Shown here: piece after piece, positions 57,687 to 64,000 of the stretch
Layout: each line of letters opens with the position of its first letter
Position numbering within the stretch: the first letter of the stretch is position 1
Assembly (NCBI RefSeq): GCF_017303055.1
Contig: NZ_JAEKJT010000011.1
Coordinates: 1 to 64,000 of the forward strand
Length of the DNA stretch: 64,000 nt
Source: Halomonas litopenaei
Lineage (GTDB): Bacteria > Pseudomonadota > Gammaproteobacteria > Pseudomonadales > Halomonadaceae
Direction: 5' to 3'
Notes under the pieces: generated by a model
What the model saw: the letters and a program-made list of their open reading frames with translations, nothing else
What the model was told of the DNA's origin: nothing
Database searches by the model: none
Translations under genes and position numbers: made by a program

Positions 57687-57755
57687 GCATCCTGGAGCTT
57701 TACGAGGGACCACTGACAGGGAACGGCGCGGTGAAGACACAATGATCCACCAACG

Positions 57756-57792
57756 AAAAAGGCCCCGAGCAAATAGTGCTCGGGGCCTTTTT
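57756..57792. terminator. Bidirectional terminator after msrC and the tRNA-Val cluster
   Basis: A perfect 16-bp stem AAAAAGGCCCCGAGCA/TGCTCGGGGCCTTTTT with a 5-nt loop has T-runs in both directions. It ends the tRNA-Val transcript on the minus strand and can also stop transcription from msrC. Confidence 0.93.
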
Positions 57793-57800
57793 CTGGAATC

Positions 57801-57877
57801 TGGTAGGACCAGGCGGATTTGAACCGCCGACCTCCACGATGTCAACGTGGCGCTCTAACCAACTGAGCTATGGTCCT
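57801..57877 (-). tRNA. tRNA-Val (anticodon GAC), copy 3 of 3 in transcript order
   Basis: On the minus strand, the acceptor AGGACCA/TGGTCCT, D-arm AGCTCAGTTGGTTAGAGC, anticodon arm CCACG-TTGACAT-CGTGG and T-arm GCGGTTCAAATCCGC are complete. CCA is encoded. It is identical to the other two copies. Confidence 0.97.
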
Positions 57878-57906
57878 GCTGTATAACGCTAACTGCGGCT
57901 ACTGAC

Positions 57907-57983
57907 TGGTAGGACCAGGCGGATTTGAACCGCCGACCTCCACGATGTCAACGTGGCGCTCTAACCAACTGAGCTATGGTCCT
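57907..57983 (-). tRNA. tRNA-Val (anticodon GAC), copy 2 of 3
   Basis: This is identical in sequence to the copies at 57801 and 58074, with encoded CCA. The spacers between copies differ in length (29 and 90 bp) and sequence, so only the tRNA bodies are kept alike. Confidence 0.97.
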
Positions 57984-58073
57984 GCAAAGATCAGCCTTGC
58001 TATTACTGCATGTGCCACTACTACCTGTACCACTACAACAGGCACCGGCACGAAATGTGGCAGAACTGCATAA

Positions 58074-58150
58074 TGGTAGGACCAGGCGGATTTGAACCGC
58101 CGACCTCCACGATGTCAACGTGGCGCTCTAACCAACTGAGCTATGGTCCT
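58074..58150 (-). tRNA. tRNA-Val (anticodon GAC), copy 1 of 3
   Basis: This is the promoter-proximal copy, 77 nt including CCA and identical to the other two. It lies about 90 nt after the predicted transcription start. Confidence 0.97.
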
Positions 58151-58248
58151 ACACTGTCCAGAGGAACGAATTACCCTTGAGCAACCTTCCTTTACTGGAC
58201 CGGTCTGGGCGACACCTTGAAGGGCCTCATCCCCGACAACGGATGCGA

Positions 58249-58276
58249 ATTCTACGGGATCGTCAGAATAATGCAA
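58249..58276 (-). promoter_or_regulatory. Sigma-70 promoter of the tRNA-Val cluster
   Basis: On the minus strand TTGCAT (58276-58271) and TAGAAT (58254-58249) are separated by 16 bp. Confidence 0.75.
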
Positions 58277-58387
58277 GCCCTTGAGTTCACCGAATGATTT
58301 TTTCTGATGGAGCGTGCTCGGCCATGCGCTTTGCCCTCCCCCAACATGAACCACGAGCACCGGGTGAAGACCATCGCCAACCGCTGT

Positions 58388-58407
58388 CGAGTTCGTTTAC
58401 GATCACC
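58388..58407. promoter_or_regulatory. Weak GlpR-type operator before glpR
   Basis: The core GTTCGTTTACGATCA keeps GTTCG and CGA-C of the GlpR consensus, 13 of 20 positions by eye. It ends 26 bp before the glpR start, a typical autorepression position. Confidence 0.4.
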
Positions 58408-58432
58408 AGATATCGCTTAGGGAACGCCTGAG

Positions 58433-59191
58433 ATGAATCAGCAACAGCGTCAGGATGCCATCATCGACCTGGTCAGCCGCCAGGGGTACGCCAGCATCGA
58501 GCAGTTGACCGACCACTTTGGCGTGACACCGCAGACGATCCGGCGCGATCTCAATGCACTGGCTGAAACGGGACGCATCAGGCGTGTTCATGGTGGCGCC
58601 GGCCTGGAATCCAGCACCGTCAACACCGCCTACGCCACCCGCAAGACGCTTAACCTGGATGCCAAGCGACGGATCGCCGCCAGCGTCGCCCGCCAGGTAC
58701 CTCATCACGCCTCGCTGTTCATCAACATCGGAACCAGCAACGAACTGATCGCTGAAGCGCTGCTGGAGCATCAGGGACTGGAAGTCATCACCAACAACCT
58801 GAACGTGGCGTCCATCCTCCACCACAAGGAAGATTTCAAGGTAATCGTGGCTGGCGGCCAGGTTCGCCCGCGGGATGGGGGAATCATCGGCGAAGCCACC
58901 ATCGACTTCATCCATCAGTTCAAGGTCGACATCGGCCTCATCGGTATCAGCGGGATAGACGAGGATGGCTCACTGCTGGAGTTCGACTATCAGGAAGTGC
59001 GCGTCGCCCAGGCCATTATCCAGAATTCACGTCAGGTATTTCTTGCCGCTGACCACTCGAAATTCCGCCGCAACCCCGTGGTGCGGCAAGGCAACGTCGC
59101 ACAACTCGATGCGTTGTTCACCGACCGTCAGCCACCAGAGCCCATTGCCCGCCTTCTCAGGACACATGACGTGGCCCTGCACATCGCGTGA
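58433..59191 (+). CDS. glpR: Glycerol-3-phosphate regulon repressor, DeoR family
   Basis: This is a 252-aa DeoR repressor. The N-terminal helix-turn-helix has QRQDAIIDLVSRQGYASIEQ and FGVTPQTIRRDLNALAETGR, ending RRVHGGA. The C-terminal sugar-phosphate sensor domain has INIGTSNELIAEALL, EVITNNLNVASIL and FLAADHSKFRRN. Glycerol-3-phosphate is the expected inducer. It lies directly upstream of glpK and glpD, and operators found here suggest it also controls glpSTPQUV 10 kb away. Confidence 0.93.
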   Translation: MNQQQRQDAIIDLVSRQGYASIEQLTDHFGVTPQTIRRDLNALAETGRIRRVHGGAGLESSTVNTAYATRKTLNLDAKRRIAASVARQVPHHASLFINIGTSNELIAEALLEHQGLEVITNNLNVASILHHKEDFKVIVAGGQVRPRDGGIIGEATIDFIHQFKVDIGLIGISGIDEDGSLLEFDYQEVRVAQAIIQNSRQVFLAADHSKFRRNPVVRQGNVAQLDALFTDRQPPEPIARLLRTHDVALHIA

Positions 59192-59246
59192 CTCGCCTGT
59201 CTCCGCGGCCTGAGGCGAGCCTCCATGGTCGTTTTTCGCGCATGCA

Positions 59247-59266
59247 TTTGTTCGTTAGCCAACATC
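59247..59266. promoter_or_regulatory. GlpR operator overlapping the probable glpK promoter
   Basis: TTTGTTCGTTAGCCAACATC matches the GlpR consensus at 16 of 20 positions by eye. A TTGTTC/TATGCT pair with 17-bp spacing (59248-59253, 59271-59276) overlaps it, so GlpR binding would block transcription of glpK-glpD. Confidence 0.62.
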
Positions 59267-59378
59267 TGTCTATGCTTATTTTCGAATCCGAAACCCTCTG
59301 AACCGTTACCGCCTCTGGCCAAGCGTACGTTCATCCACCACGCTGAAGTCGTCATTCGCGTTTCAGGAAACCTTGCCC

Positions 59379-60881
59379 ATGCAACGCCCCTACATTCTTG
59401 CCTTCGACCAAGGGACCACCAGCTGTCGCGCGATCCTGTTCGACCAGGCGACCCGTATCGTTGGCATCGCCCAGAAAGAGTTCACCCAACACTACCCACA
59501 GGCGGGCCGTGTTGAGCACGACGCGATGGAAATCTGGGGCTGCCAGATGGGGGTGGCCCGGGAGGTGCTGGAAACCCAAGGGGTCAAACCCAGTGAGGTC
59601 GCGGCTATCGGCATCACCAACCAGCGTGAGACTACCCTGGTCTGGGACCGACACACCGGCAAGCCGATCCATAACGCCATTGTGTGGCAGGACCGGCGCA
59701 CCGCTCCCTTGTGCGATGCGCTCAAGGACAAGGGGCTTGAACAACATATTCGTGACACCACCGGGCTGGTGGTGGACGCCTACTTCTCCGGCACCAAGAT
59801 CCGCTGGATACTCGATCAGGTCGACGGTGCCCAGCAGCGAGCAGAAGCCGGCGACCTCCTGTTCGGCACCATGGACAGCTGGCTTTTGTGGAATCTCACC
59901 CGTGGCGAACAGCATGTCACCGATGTCTCCAACGCATCACGCACCATGCTGTTCAATATTCACTCCCTGGAATGGGATGCTCGCCTGCTGGAGGCTCTCG
60001 ATATTCCGCTGGCCATGCTGCCGCAGGTCAGATCATCCAGCGAGGTCTATGGCACCACCGCCAAGGAAATGTTCGGCGGGGCGCAGATCCCCATCGCCGG
60101 TATTGCCGGGGATCAGCAAGCGGCGCTGTTCGGTCAGGCCTGCTTCGAAAAAGGCATGGTCAAGAACACCTACGGCACCGGCTGCTTTTTGCTGATGAAT
60201 ACCGGCGATACCCCCGTACCGTCGCCGTCAGGCCTGCTGACCACTGTGGCCTGGAGCCTGGACGGTAAGGTCACCTATGCCCTGGAGGGCTCGATTTTCA
60301 TCGCCGGCGCCGCCATTCAGTGGCTGCGGGACGAACTCAAGATGATCGACGCGGCAGAAGACTCCGAATACTACGCCAGCAAGGTCGAGGATGCCGACGG
60401 CGTCTATGTGGTACCGGCCTTCGCGGGTCTCGGCGCCCCCTACTGGGACATGTACGCCCGAGGCGCCATCTTCGGCCTGACCAGAGGCTCGAGCAAGGAA
60501 CATATCACTCGCGCCACCCTCGATGCGCTGGCCTACCAGACCCGCGACATCATCGATGCCATGCAGGCCGACTCGGGCATCACCCTGAAGGCACTCAGGG
60601 TCGACGGAGGCGCGGTGGCCAATAACGTCATGATGCAGTTCCAGGCGGACATGCTCGCGGTCAACGTGGAGCGTCCCCAGGTCATCGAGAGCACGGCGCT
60701 CGGCGCCGCTTATCTGGCCGGCATTGCGGTCGGGCACTGGAGCCTGGAGCAGCTGGCCCACAGTGGCGATATCGAACGCACCTTCTGCCCGGCGATGGCC
60801 GAAGAGGAACGCGAGCGGCGCTACAAGGGTTGGAAGAAGGCCGTGCGGCGGACCATGAACTGGGAGCGCGACGACACCTGA
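59379..60881 (+). CDS. glpK: Glycerol kinase
   Basis: Phosphorylates glycerol to glycerol-3-phosphate. It is 500 aa, the family length. FGGY-kinase motifs are FDQGTTSCRAILFD, ITNQRETTLVWDRHTGKPIH, GTMDSWLLWNL, GIAGDQQAALFGQACFEKGM and LRVDGGAVANNVMMQFQADM. ATG 59379 is used rather than TTG 59373. It is followed 21 bp later by glpD. No glpF precedes it. Confidence 0.97.
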   Translation: MQRPYILAFDQGTTSCRAILFDQATRIVGIAQKEFTQHYPQAGRVEHDAMEIWGCQMGVAREVLETQGVKPSEVAAIGITNQRETTLVWDRHTGKPIHNAIVWQDRRTAPLCDALKDKGLEQHIRDTTGLVVDAYFSGTKIRWILDQVDGAQQRAEAGDLLFGTMDSWLLWNLTRGEQHVTDVSNASRTMLFNIHSLEWDARLLEALDIPLAMLPQVRSSSEVYGTTAKEMFGGAQIPIAGIAGDQQAALFGQACFEKGMVKNTYGTGCFLLMNTGDTPVPSPSGLLTTVAWSLDGKVTYALEGSIFIAGAAIQWLRDELKMIDAAEDSEYYASKVEDADGVYVVPAFAGLGAPYWDMYARGAIFGLTRGSSKEHITRATLDALAYQTRDIIDAMQADSGITLKALRVDGGAVANNVMMQFQADMLAVNVERPQVIESTALGAAYLAGIAVGHWSLEQLAHSGDIERTFCPAMAEEERERRYKGWKKAVRRTMNWERDDT

Positions 60882-60902
60882 CACCTCCAGGGAGGCGGAC
60901 TC

Positions 60903-62531
60903 ATGCAGCTGCGTGATACCCATGTGCAACGACTCAAGACCAAGCACTTCGATGTAGTGATCGTCGGGGGCGGCATCAATGGTGCCGCCAGCGCGGCCGC
61001 CCTGGCAGGCAAGGGCGTCAAGGTCGCCCTTATCGACCGGGGCGACTTCTCCGGCGAAACCAGCCAGCATTCCTCCAATCTGGTCTGGGGCGGCATCAAG
61101 TACATGGAAAGCTATGACTTTGCCCTGGTCAGAAAACTCTGCAAGAGCCGCAACCATCTGATTCGCAGCTTTCCCTCGACAGTGCAGGAGATTCGCTTTC
61201 TGACCACCGTCGACAAGGGCTTCCGGCATCACCCACGCACACTATGGCTCGGCACCTGGCTGTACTGGCTGATGGGCAATGCCTTCACCCGGCTACCGCG
61301 CTATCTCAACCCCAAAGGCATCAAGGCCAGGGAGCCGATCGTCGATACCGGCAATGCCGTGGGTGGATTCGAGTACTCTGACGCCTATCTACACGACAAT
61401 GACGCCCGCTTTGTCTTCAACTTCGTGCGCACCGCCCTGGACTATGGTGCTGCCGCTGCCAATTATGTCGAGTCCAGGGGTGCCAGCCGCCAGGGCGGGC
61501 ACTGGGTGGTCGATGGCTGGGACCATCAGGCGCAGACCTCACTGCGCATCAATGCCAGCGTGTTGATCAACGCCTCGGGCCCCTGGGTGGATGACCACAA
61601 CCAACGCAGTGGCCAGGTCACCGAGCACCACCACGCCTACTCAAAGGGCATCCACCTGATCGTGCCGCGGCTGACCGATCACCATCGAGTGCTGGCCTTC
61701 TTCGCCGACGATGGCCGGCTATTCTTCGCTATTCCCATGGGCCCCCGTACCTGCATTGGTACCACCGATACTCGAGAGCAACGCCCGGAAGTCGCCGTCA
61801 CTGACCAGGACGTCAGCTTCGTTCTCGACAACATCAACAAGCGTCTGACGCTGGAGCGTCCACTGACGCGCAGCGACGTCATTGCCAGCCGTTGTGGCGT
61901 GCGCCCGCTGGCGGTGAAGGCCAGTGCCGACGGCCAACGGGATTTTCTGCAAATGTCACGCAAGCACGCCATCGACACCTCAGGCGAGGATCGTCATATC
62001 AGTATCTTTGGCGGAAAACTCACCGACTGTGTGAACGTCGGCGAAGACATCGTCGCGGAAGTCGCCGCCCTGGGCGTCACCATCCCTGACCCGGATGCAC
62101 GCTGGTATGGAGAACCCCACGCGGATGATCGACGGGAGTTCATGCACCAGGCACGCCTGCTCGAACTGGACACGATGACGCCGGCCTCATCCAGCGAGGC
62201 ACTGAGCACGCGACTGTGGCGCCGCTACGGCCTGAGCGCCTTTGGCATGCTTGATCAGATCCGCAGAGATCGCCGACAAGGGGAACTGCTGATAGCGGGC
62301 ACCGAGTACCTTCGCTGCGAGCTGGAACATGCCGCCAGCAAGGAGATGATCACCCGGATGGACGATTTCCTGCGCCGTCGCTCGAAGATTGCGCTAGTGG
62401 TGGACCACGAAAGCCTGCGCGACGCCCCCGGCCTTGAAGAGGCCGCGCGCATTCTTTTCGGCGACGACGCCGAGCAGCAGCTACAGGAATACTTCCACAC
62501 CCACCGCCCTGCCCCCCGCAAGCTCGCCTGA
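60903..62531 (+). CDS. glpD: Aerobic glycerol-3-phosphate dehydrogenase (FAD)
   Basis: This membrane-associated flavoenzyme oxidises glycerol-3-phosphate to DHAP and passes electrons to quinone. It is 542 aa. The Rossmann motif VVIVGGGINGAASAAALAGK, GDFSGETSQHSSNLVWGGIK, YSDAYLHDNDARFV, ASGPWVDDHN and IGTTDTREQRPEVAVTDQDV are typical. The C-terminal domain (RLWRRYG onward) is present. GGAGG precedes ATG 60903. It forms an operon with glpK. Confidence 0.95.
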   Translation: MQLRDTHVQRLKTKHFDVVIVGGGINGAASAAALAGKGVKVALIDRGDFSGETSQHSSNLVWGGIKYMESYDFALVRKLCKSRNHLIRSFPSTVQEIRFLTTVDKGFRHHPRTLWLGTWLYWLMGNAFTRLPRYLNPKGIKAREPIVDTGNAVGGFEYSDAYLHDNDARFVFNFVRTALDYGAAAANYVESRGASRQGGHWVVDGWDHQAQTSLRINASVLINASGPWVDDHNQRSGQVTEHHHAYSKGIHLIVPRLTDHHRVLAFFADDGRLFFAIPMGPRTCIGTTDTREQRPEVAVTDQDVSFVLDNINKRLTLERPLTRSDVIASRCGVRPLAVKASADGQRDFLQMSRKHAIDTSGEDRHISIFGGKLTDCVNVGEDIVAEVAALGVTIPDPDARWYGEPHADDRREFMHQARLLELDTMTPASSSEALSTRLWRRYGLSAFGMLDQIRRDRRQGELLIAGTEYLRCELEHAASKEMITRMDDFLRRRSKIALVVDHESLRDAPGLEEAARILFGDDAEQQLQEYFHTHRPAPRKLA

Positions 62532-62616
62532 GCCCACGATGGCGTCAACTCGCGGTGAGGGCTCAGCCCGAAAGCTGGTGGTCCCGGCCACTGACCCTGC
62601 CGCTATCCACGCTGCG

Positions 62617-62649
62617 CTGTCGAAGCCCTGTCGAAGCCCTAGCGAAAAG
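62617..62649. repeat. Three 11-bp tandem units
   Basis: CTGTCGAAGCC occurs twice in tandem and is followed by the diverged CTAGCGAAAAG. It lies in the glpD to endonuclease-fold gap. Confidence 0.6.
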
Positions 62650-62737
62650 ACGGCTCTCGTGGCCCTATCGTCCAGCGCTACATCTCGTTAGTCTGATCAA
62701 CGATCTCCCGTTTACCACCACGTCGAAGGACCGCCGA

Positions 62738-63814
62738 ATGGTTGAGTTGATCGCTGATGTCATACTGGTGTCTGTCGTGACGGTGCTCGCAGCTGCGACC
62801 CTGATCGCCAGAATCCCCACCCACTGGTGGTGGCTTAGAGCCTGCGAATTTCCGCGCCTGCAGCTAGGCCTCGCCGCTCTGCTGTGCGCCCTGGCAAGCC
62901 CCCTGGCCAGCCCGCTATTGACGCCTTGGTTGATGATCGTCGCCTTGGTGGTGGCGATCATACAGGCGGGATACGTGCTGCCCTGGACACCGCTCTGGCC
63001 GGTACAAGTGAAATCGGCGGAAGACGATGTCGCTGACCGCTGCCTGACGCTGATGGTCGCCAACGTGCTGACACCCAATCGCAACAGTGATGGGCTGCTC
63101 AAGCTGGTCAGGGACCACGAGCCGGACATGCTGCTGACGCTAGAATCGGATGACTGGTGGGGCAGCCAACTGGATGAGGGGCTCGCTGACAGCTACCCCC
63201 ACGCTGTTCGCGTCCCCCTGGACAACCTCTACGGCATGCACCTGTACTCTCGCCGCCCGTTGCACGACACCAAGGTCAAATGGCTGATACAGGATGACAT
63301 CCCCTCCATCCACTGTGGCGTCGAGCTGCCCAGTGGCGAGCAGATACGCTTCCACGCGCTGCATCCGCGCCCCCCGGCCCCCAGCGAGAGCGAAGAGTCG
63401 CTATGGAGAGACGCCGAACTGATGCTGGTGGCCAAGCTGATCCATCAGGACCCCGTTCCGACACTGGTCGCCGGTGACCTTAACGATGTTGCCTGGTCCC
63501 GCAGCACGCGACTGTTTTGCCGCGTCAGTGGGATGCTGGACCCCCGCCGCGGGCGCGGGCTGTTCGCCAGTTTCCATGCCAACATACCGCTGCTGCGCTG
63601 GCCGCTGGACCATGTCTTCGTCAGCGAGCATTTCACCCTGGCGCATATGGAGCGACTTCCCGCCTTCGGCTCGGACCATTTTCCGATTCTTGCTCGGCTC
63701 TGCTACCGACCGGCCAGGGCAGACGAACACGACACCCCCGAAGCGGCACCGGCGGAGTTTCGTGATGCCCGGGATACCGTGGAAGAAGCCAAGGAGCGGG
63801 ACGAGCCTAGCTGA
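62738..63814 (+). CDS. Membrane-anchored endonuclease/exonuclease/phosphatase-family protein
   Basis: This 358-aa protein starts with two or three hydrophobic helices (ELIADVILVSVVTVLAAATL, LGLAALLCALASPLASPLLT, WLMIVALVVAIIQAGYVLPW). An EEP catalytic domain follows. Active-site residues seen are Asn in MVANVLTPN, Glu in LLTLESDDWW, His in HALHPRPP, Asp/Asn in VAGDLNDVAWS and SDHFPI near the end. AAGGA lies 8 bp before ATG 62738. The substrate (nucleic acid, lipid or sugar phosphate) is unknown. A C-terminal acidic tail is low-complexity. Confidence 0.83.
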   Translation: MVELIADVILVSVVTVLAAATLIARIPTHWWWLRACEFPRLQLGLAALLCALASPLASPLLTPWLMIVALVVAIIQAGYVLPWTPLWPVQVKSAEDDVADRCLTLMVANVLTPNRNSDGLLKLVRDHEPDMLLTLESDDWWGSQLDEGLADSYPHAVRVPLDNLYGMHLYSRRPLHDTKVKWLIQDDIPSIHCGVELPSGEQIRFHALHPRPPAPSESEESLWRDAELMLVAKLIHQDPVPTLVAGDLNDVAWSRSTRLFCRVSGMLDPRRGRGLFASFHANIPLLRWPLDHVFVSEHFTLAHMERLPAFGSDHFPILARLCYRPARADEHDTPEAAPAEFRDARDTVEEAKERDEPS

Positions 63815-63830
63815 CGTCAGCGACCAACGC

Positions 63831-63860
63831 GGCGAAGCCCTGACCGTGCAGGGCTTCGCC
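63831..63860. terminator. Hairpin between convergent genes
   Basis: GGCGAAGCCCTG pairs perfectly with CAGGGCTTCGCC around a 6-nt loop. There is no clear T-run in either direction, so this is a probable but atypical terminator. Confidence 0.55.
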
Positions 63861-63899
63861 AAAGGCATCAACGGGTCTCGTCGCCGCCACTCGACAACG

Positions 63900-64000
63900 C
63901 TATTCGGGAATGCCCCCTTGGGTAAGGGCGACCGGATCAAGCAGGCGCTGCAGCTCCTCACGTCCCAGCTCGGTTTCTTCCTCGGCGACGTCAATGATCG
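63900..64000 (-). CDS. C-terminal end of an unidentified protein (truncated by window edge)
   Basis: On the minus strand an open frame enters from the window end and stops at TAG 63900-63902. About 33 residues are visible, ending LDPVALTQGGIPE and rich in Glu before that. The hairpin at 63831-63860 follows the stop. The fragment is too short to assign. Confidence 0.5.
   Translation of the reverse strand, partial: IIDVAEEETELGREELQRLLDPVALTQGGIPE

Noticed and set aside
60228..61232. Minus-strand open frame of 334 residues opposite glpK-glpD
   Set aside because: Crosses two well-conserved genes and shows no family features.

Overview
The window looks like chromosomal DNA of a high-GC gammaproteobacterium, most probably Halomonadaceae (Halomonas or a close relative). 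The reasons are the gammaproteobacterial order uvrY-uvrC-pgsA-tRNA(Gly)-tRNA(Cys)-tRNA(Leu), two TRAP transporters for organic or sugar acids, strongly acidic periplasmic proteins, and sugar-acid gene sets of the kind known from Halomonas and Chromohalobacter. The genus is inferred from protein content, not from a marker gene. I see no insertion sequence, prophage, integrase or CRISPR array.

Layout. (1) 0.5-13.9 kb: a sugar-acid locus. A LysR regulator with a perfect T-N11-A dyad faces an L-fuconate dehydratase, a DctPQM TRAP transporter, an FAD-linked oxidase, a XylX-type 2-keto-3-deoxy-pentonate dehydratase, a cytochrome P460, a short-chain dehydrogenase, a second FAH-fold hydrolase and a zinc alcohol dehydrogenase. 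The set could run L-fuconate to pyruvate plus lactate, or D-arabinonate to 2-oxoglutarate semialdehyde. (2) 12.8-22.1 kb: a hexuronate/aldonate locus (zinc dehydrogenase, UxaA- and UxaB-like enzymes, GntR regulator, YiaK-like reductase, second TRAP system). (3) 22.8-27.1 kb: uvrY, uvrC, pgsA, three tRNAs and a small exported protein. (4) 27.7-34.4 kb: FUSC protein, nadB, CbiM-like membrane protein, purU, an RNase J-type nuclease and a small H-NS-like protein. (5) 34.7-39.4 kb: a tightly packed molybdenum-cofactor operon mobA-mobB-moeA-moaC/D-moaE-moaA in which MoaC and MoaD are fused. (6) 39.5-53.9 kb: XRE-cupin regulator, uracil permease, glycerol ABC importer glpSTPQUV, nucleobase salvage (upp, ung, gpt, apt, azgA), a second cytochrome P460 and ribE. 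(7) 54.1-57.5 kb: promoter, SAM-II-type riboswitch, terminator, metNIQ and free-methionine sulfoxide reductase. (8) 57.8-64 kb: three identical tRNA-Val genes, glpR, glpK-glpD and an endonuclease/phosphatase-fold protein.

The two glycerol regions appear to be one regulon. A near-consensus GlpR operator lies upstream of glpS, folded into the upp terminator, and weaker copies precede glpK and glpR. No glpF facilitator is present, which fits uptake by the ABC system.

A recurring oddity is a series of degenerate short tandem arrays, with 11-15 bp units of unrelated sequence, in many intergenic gaps (7.65, 9.26-9.51, 10.45, 10.80, 27.13-27.31, 54.06, 57.61 and 62.62 kb).
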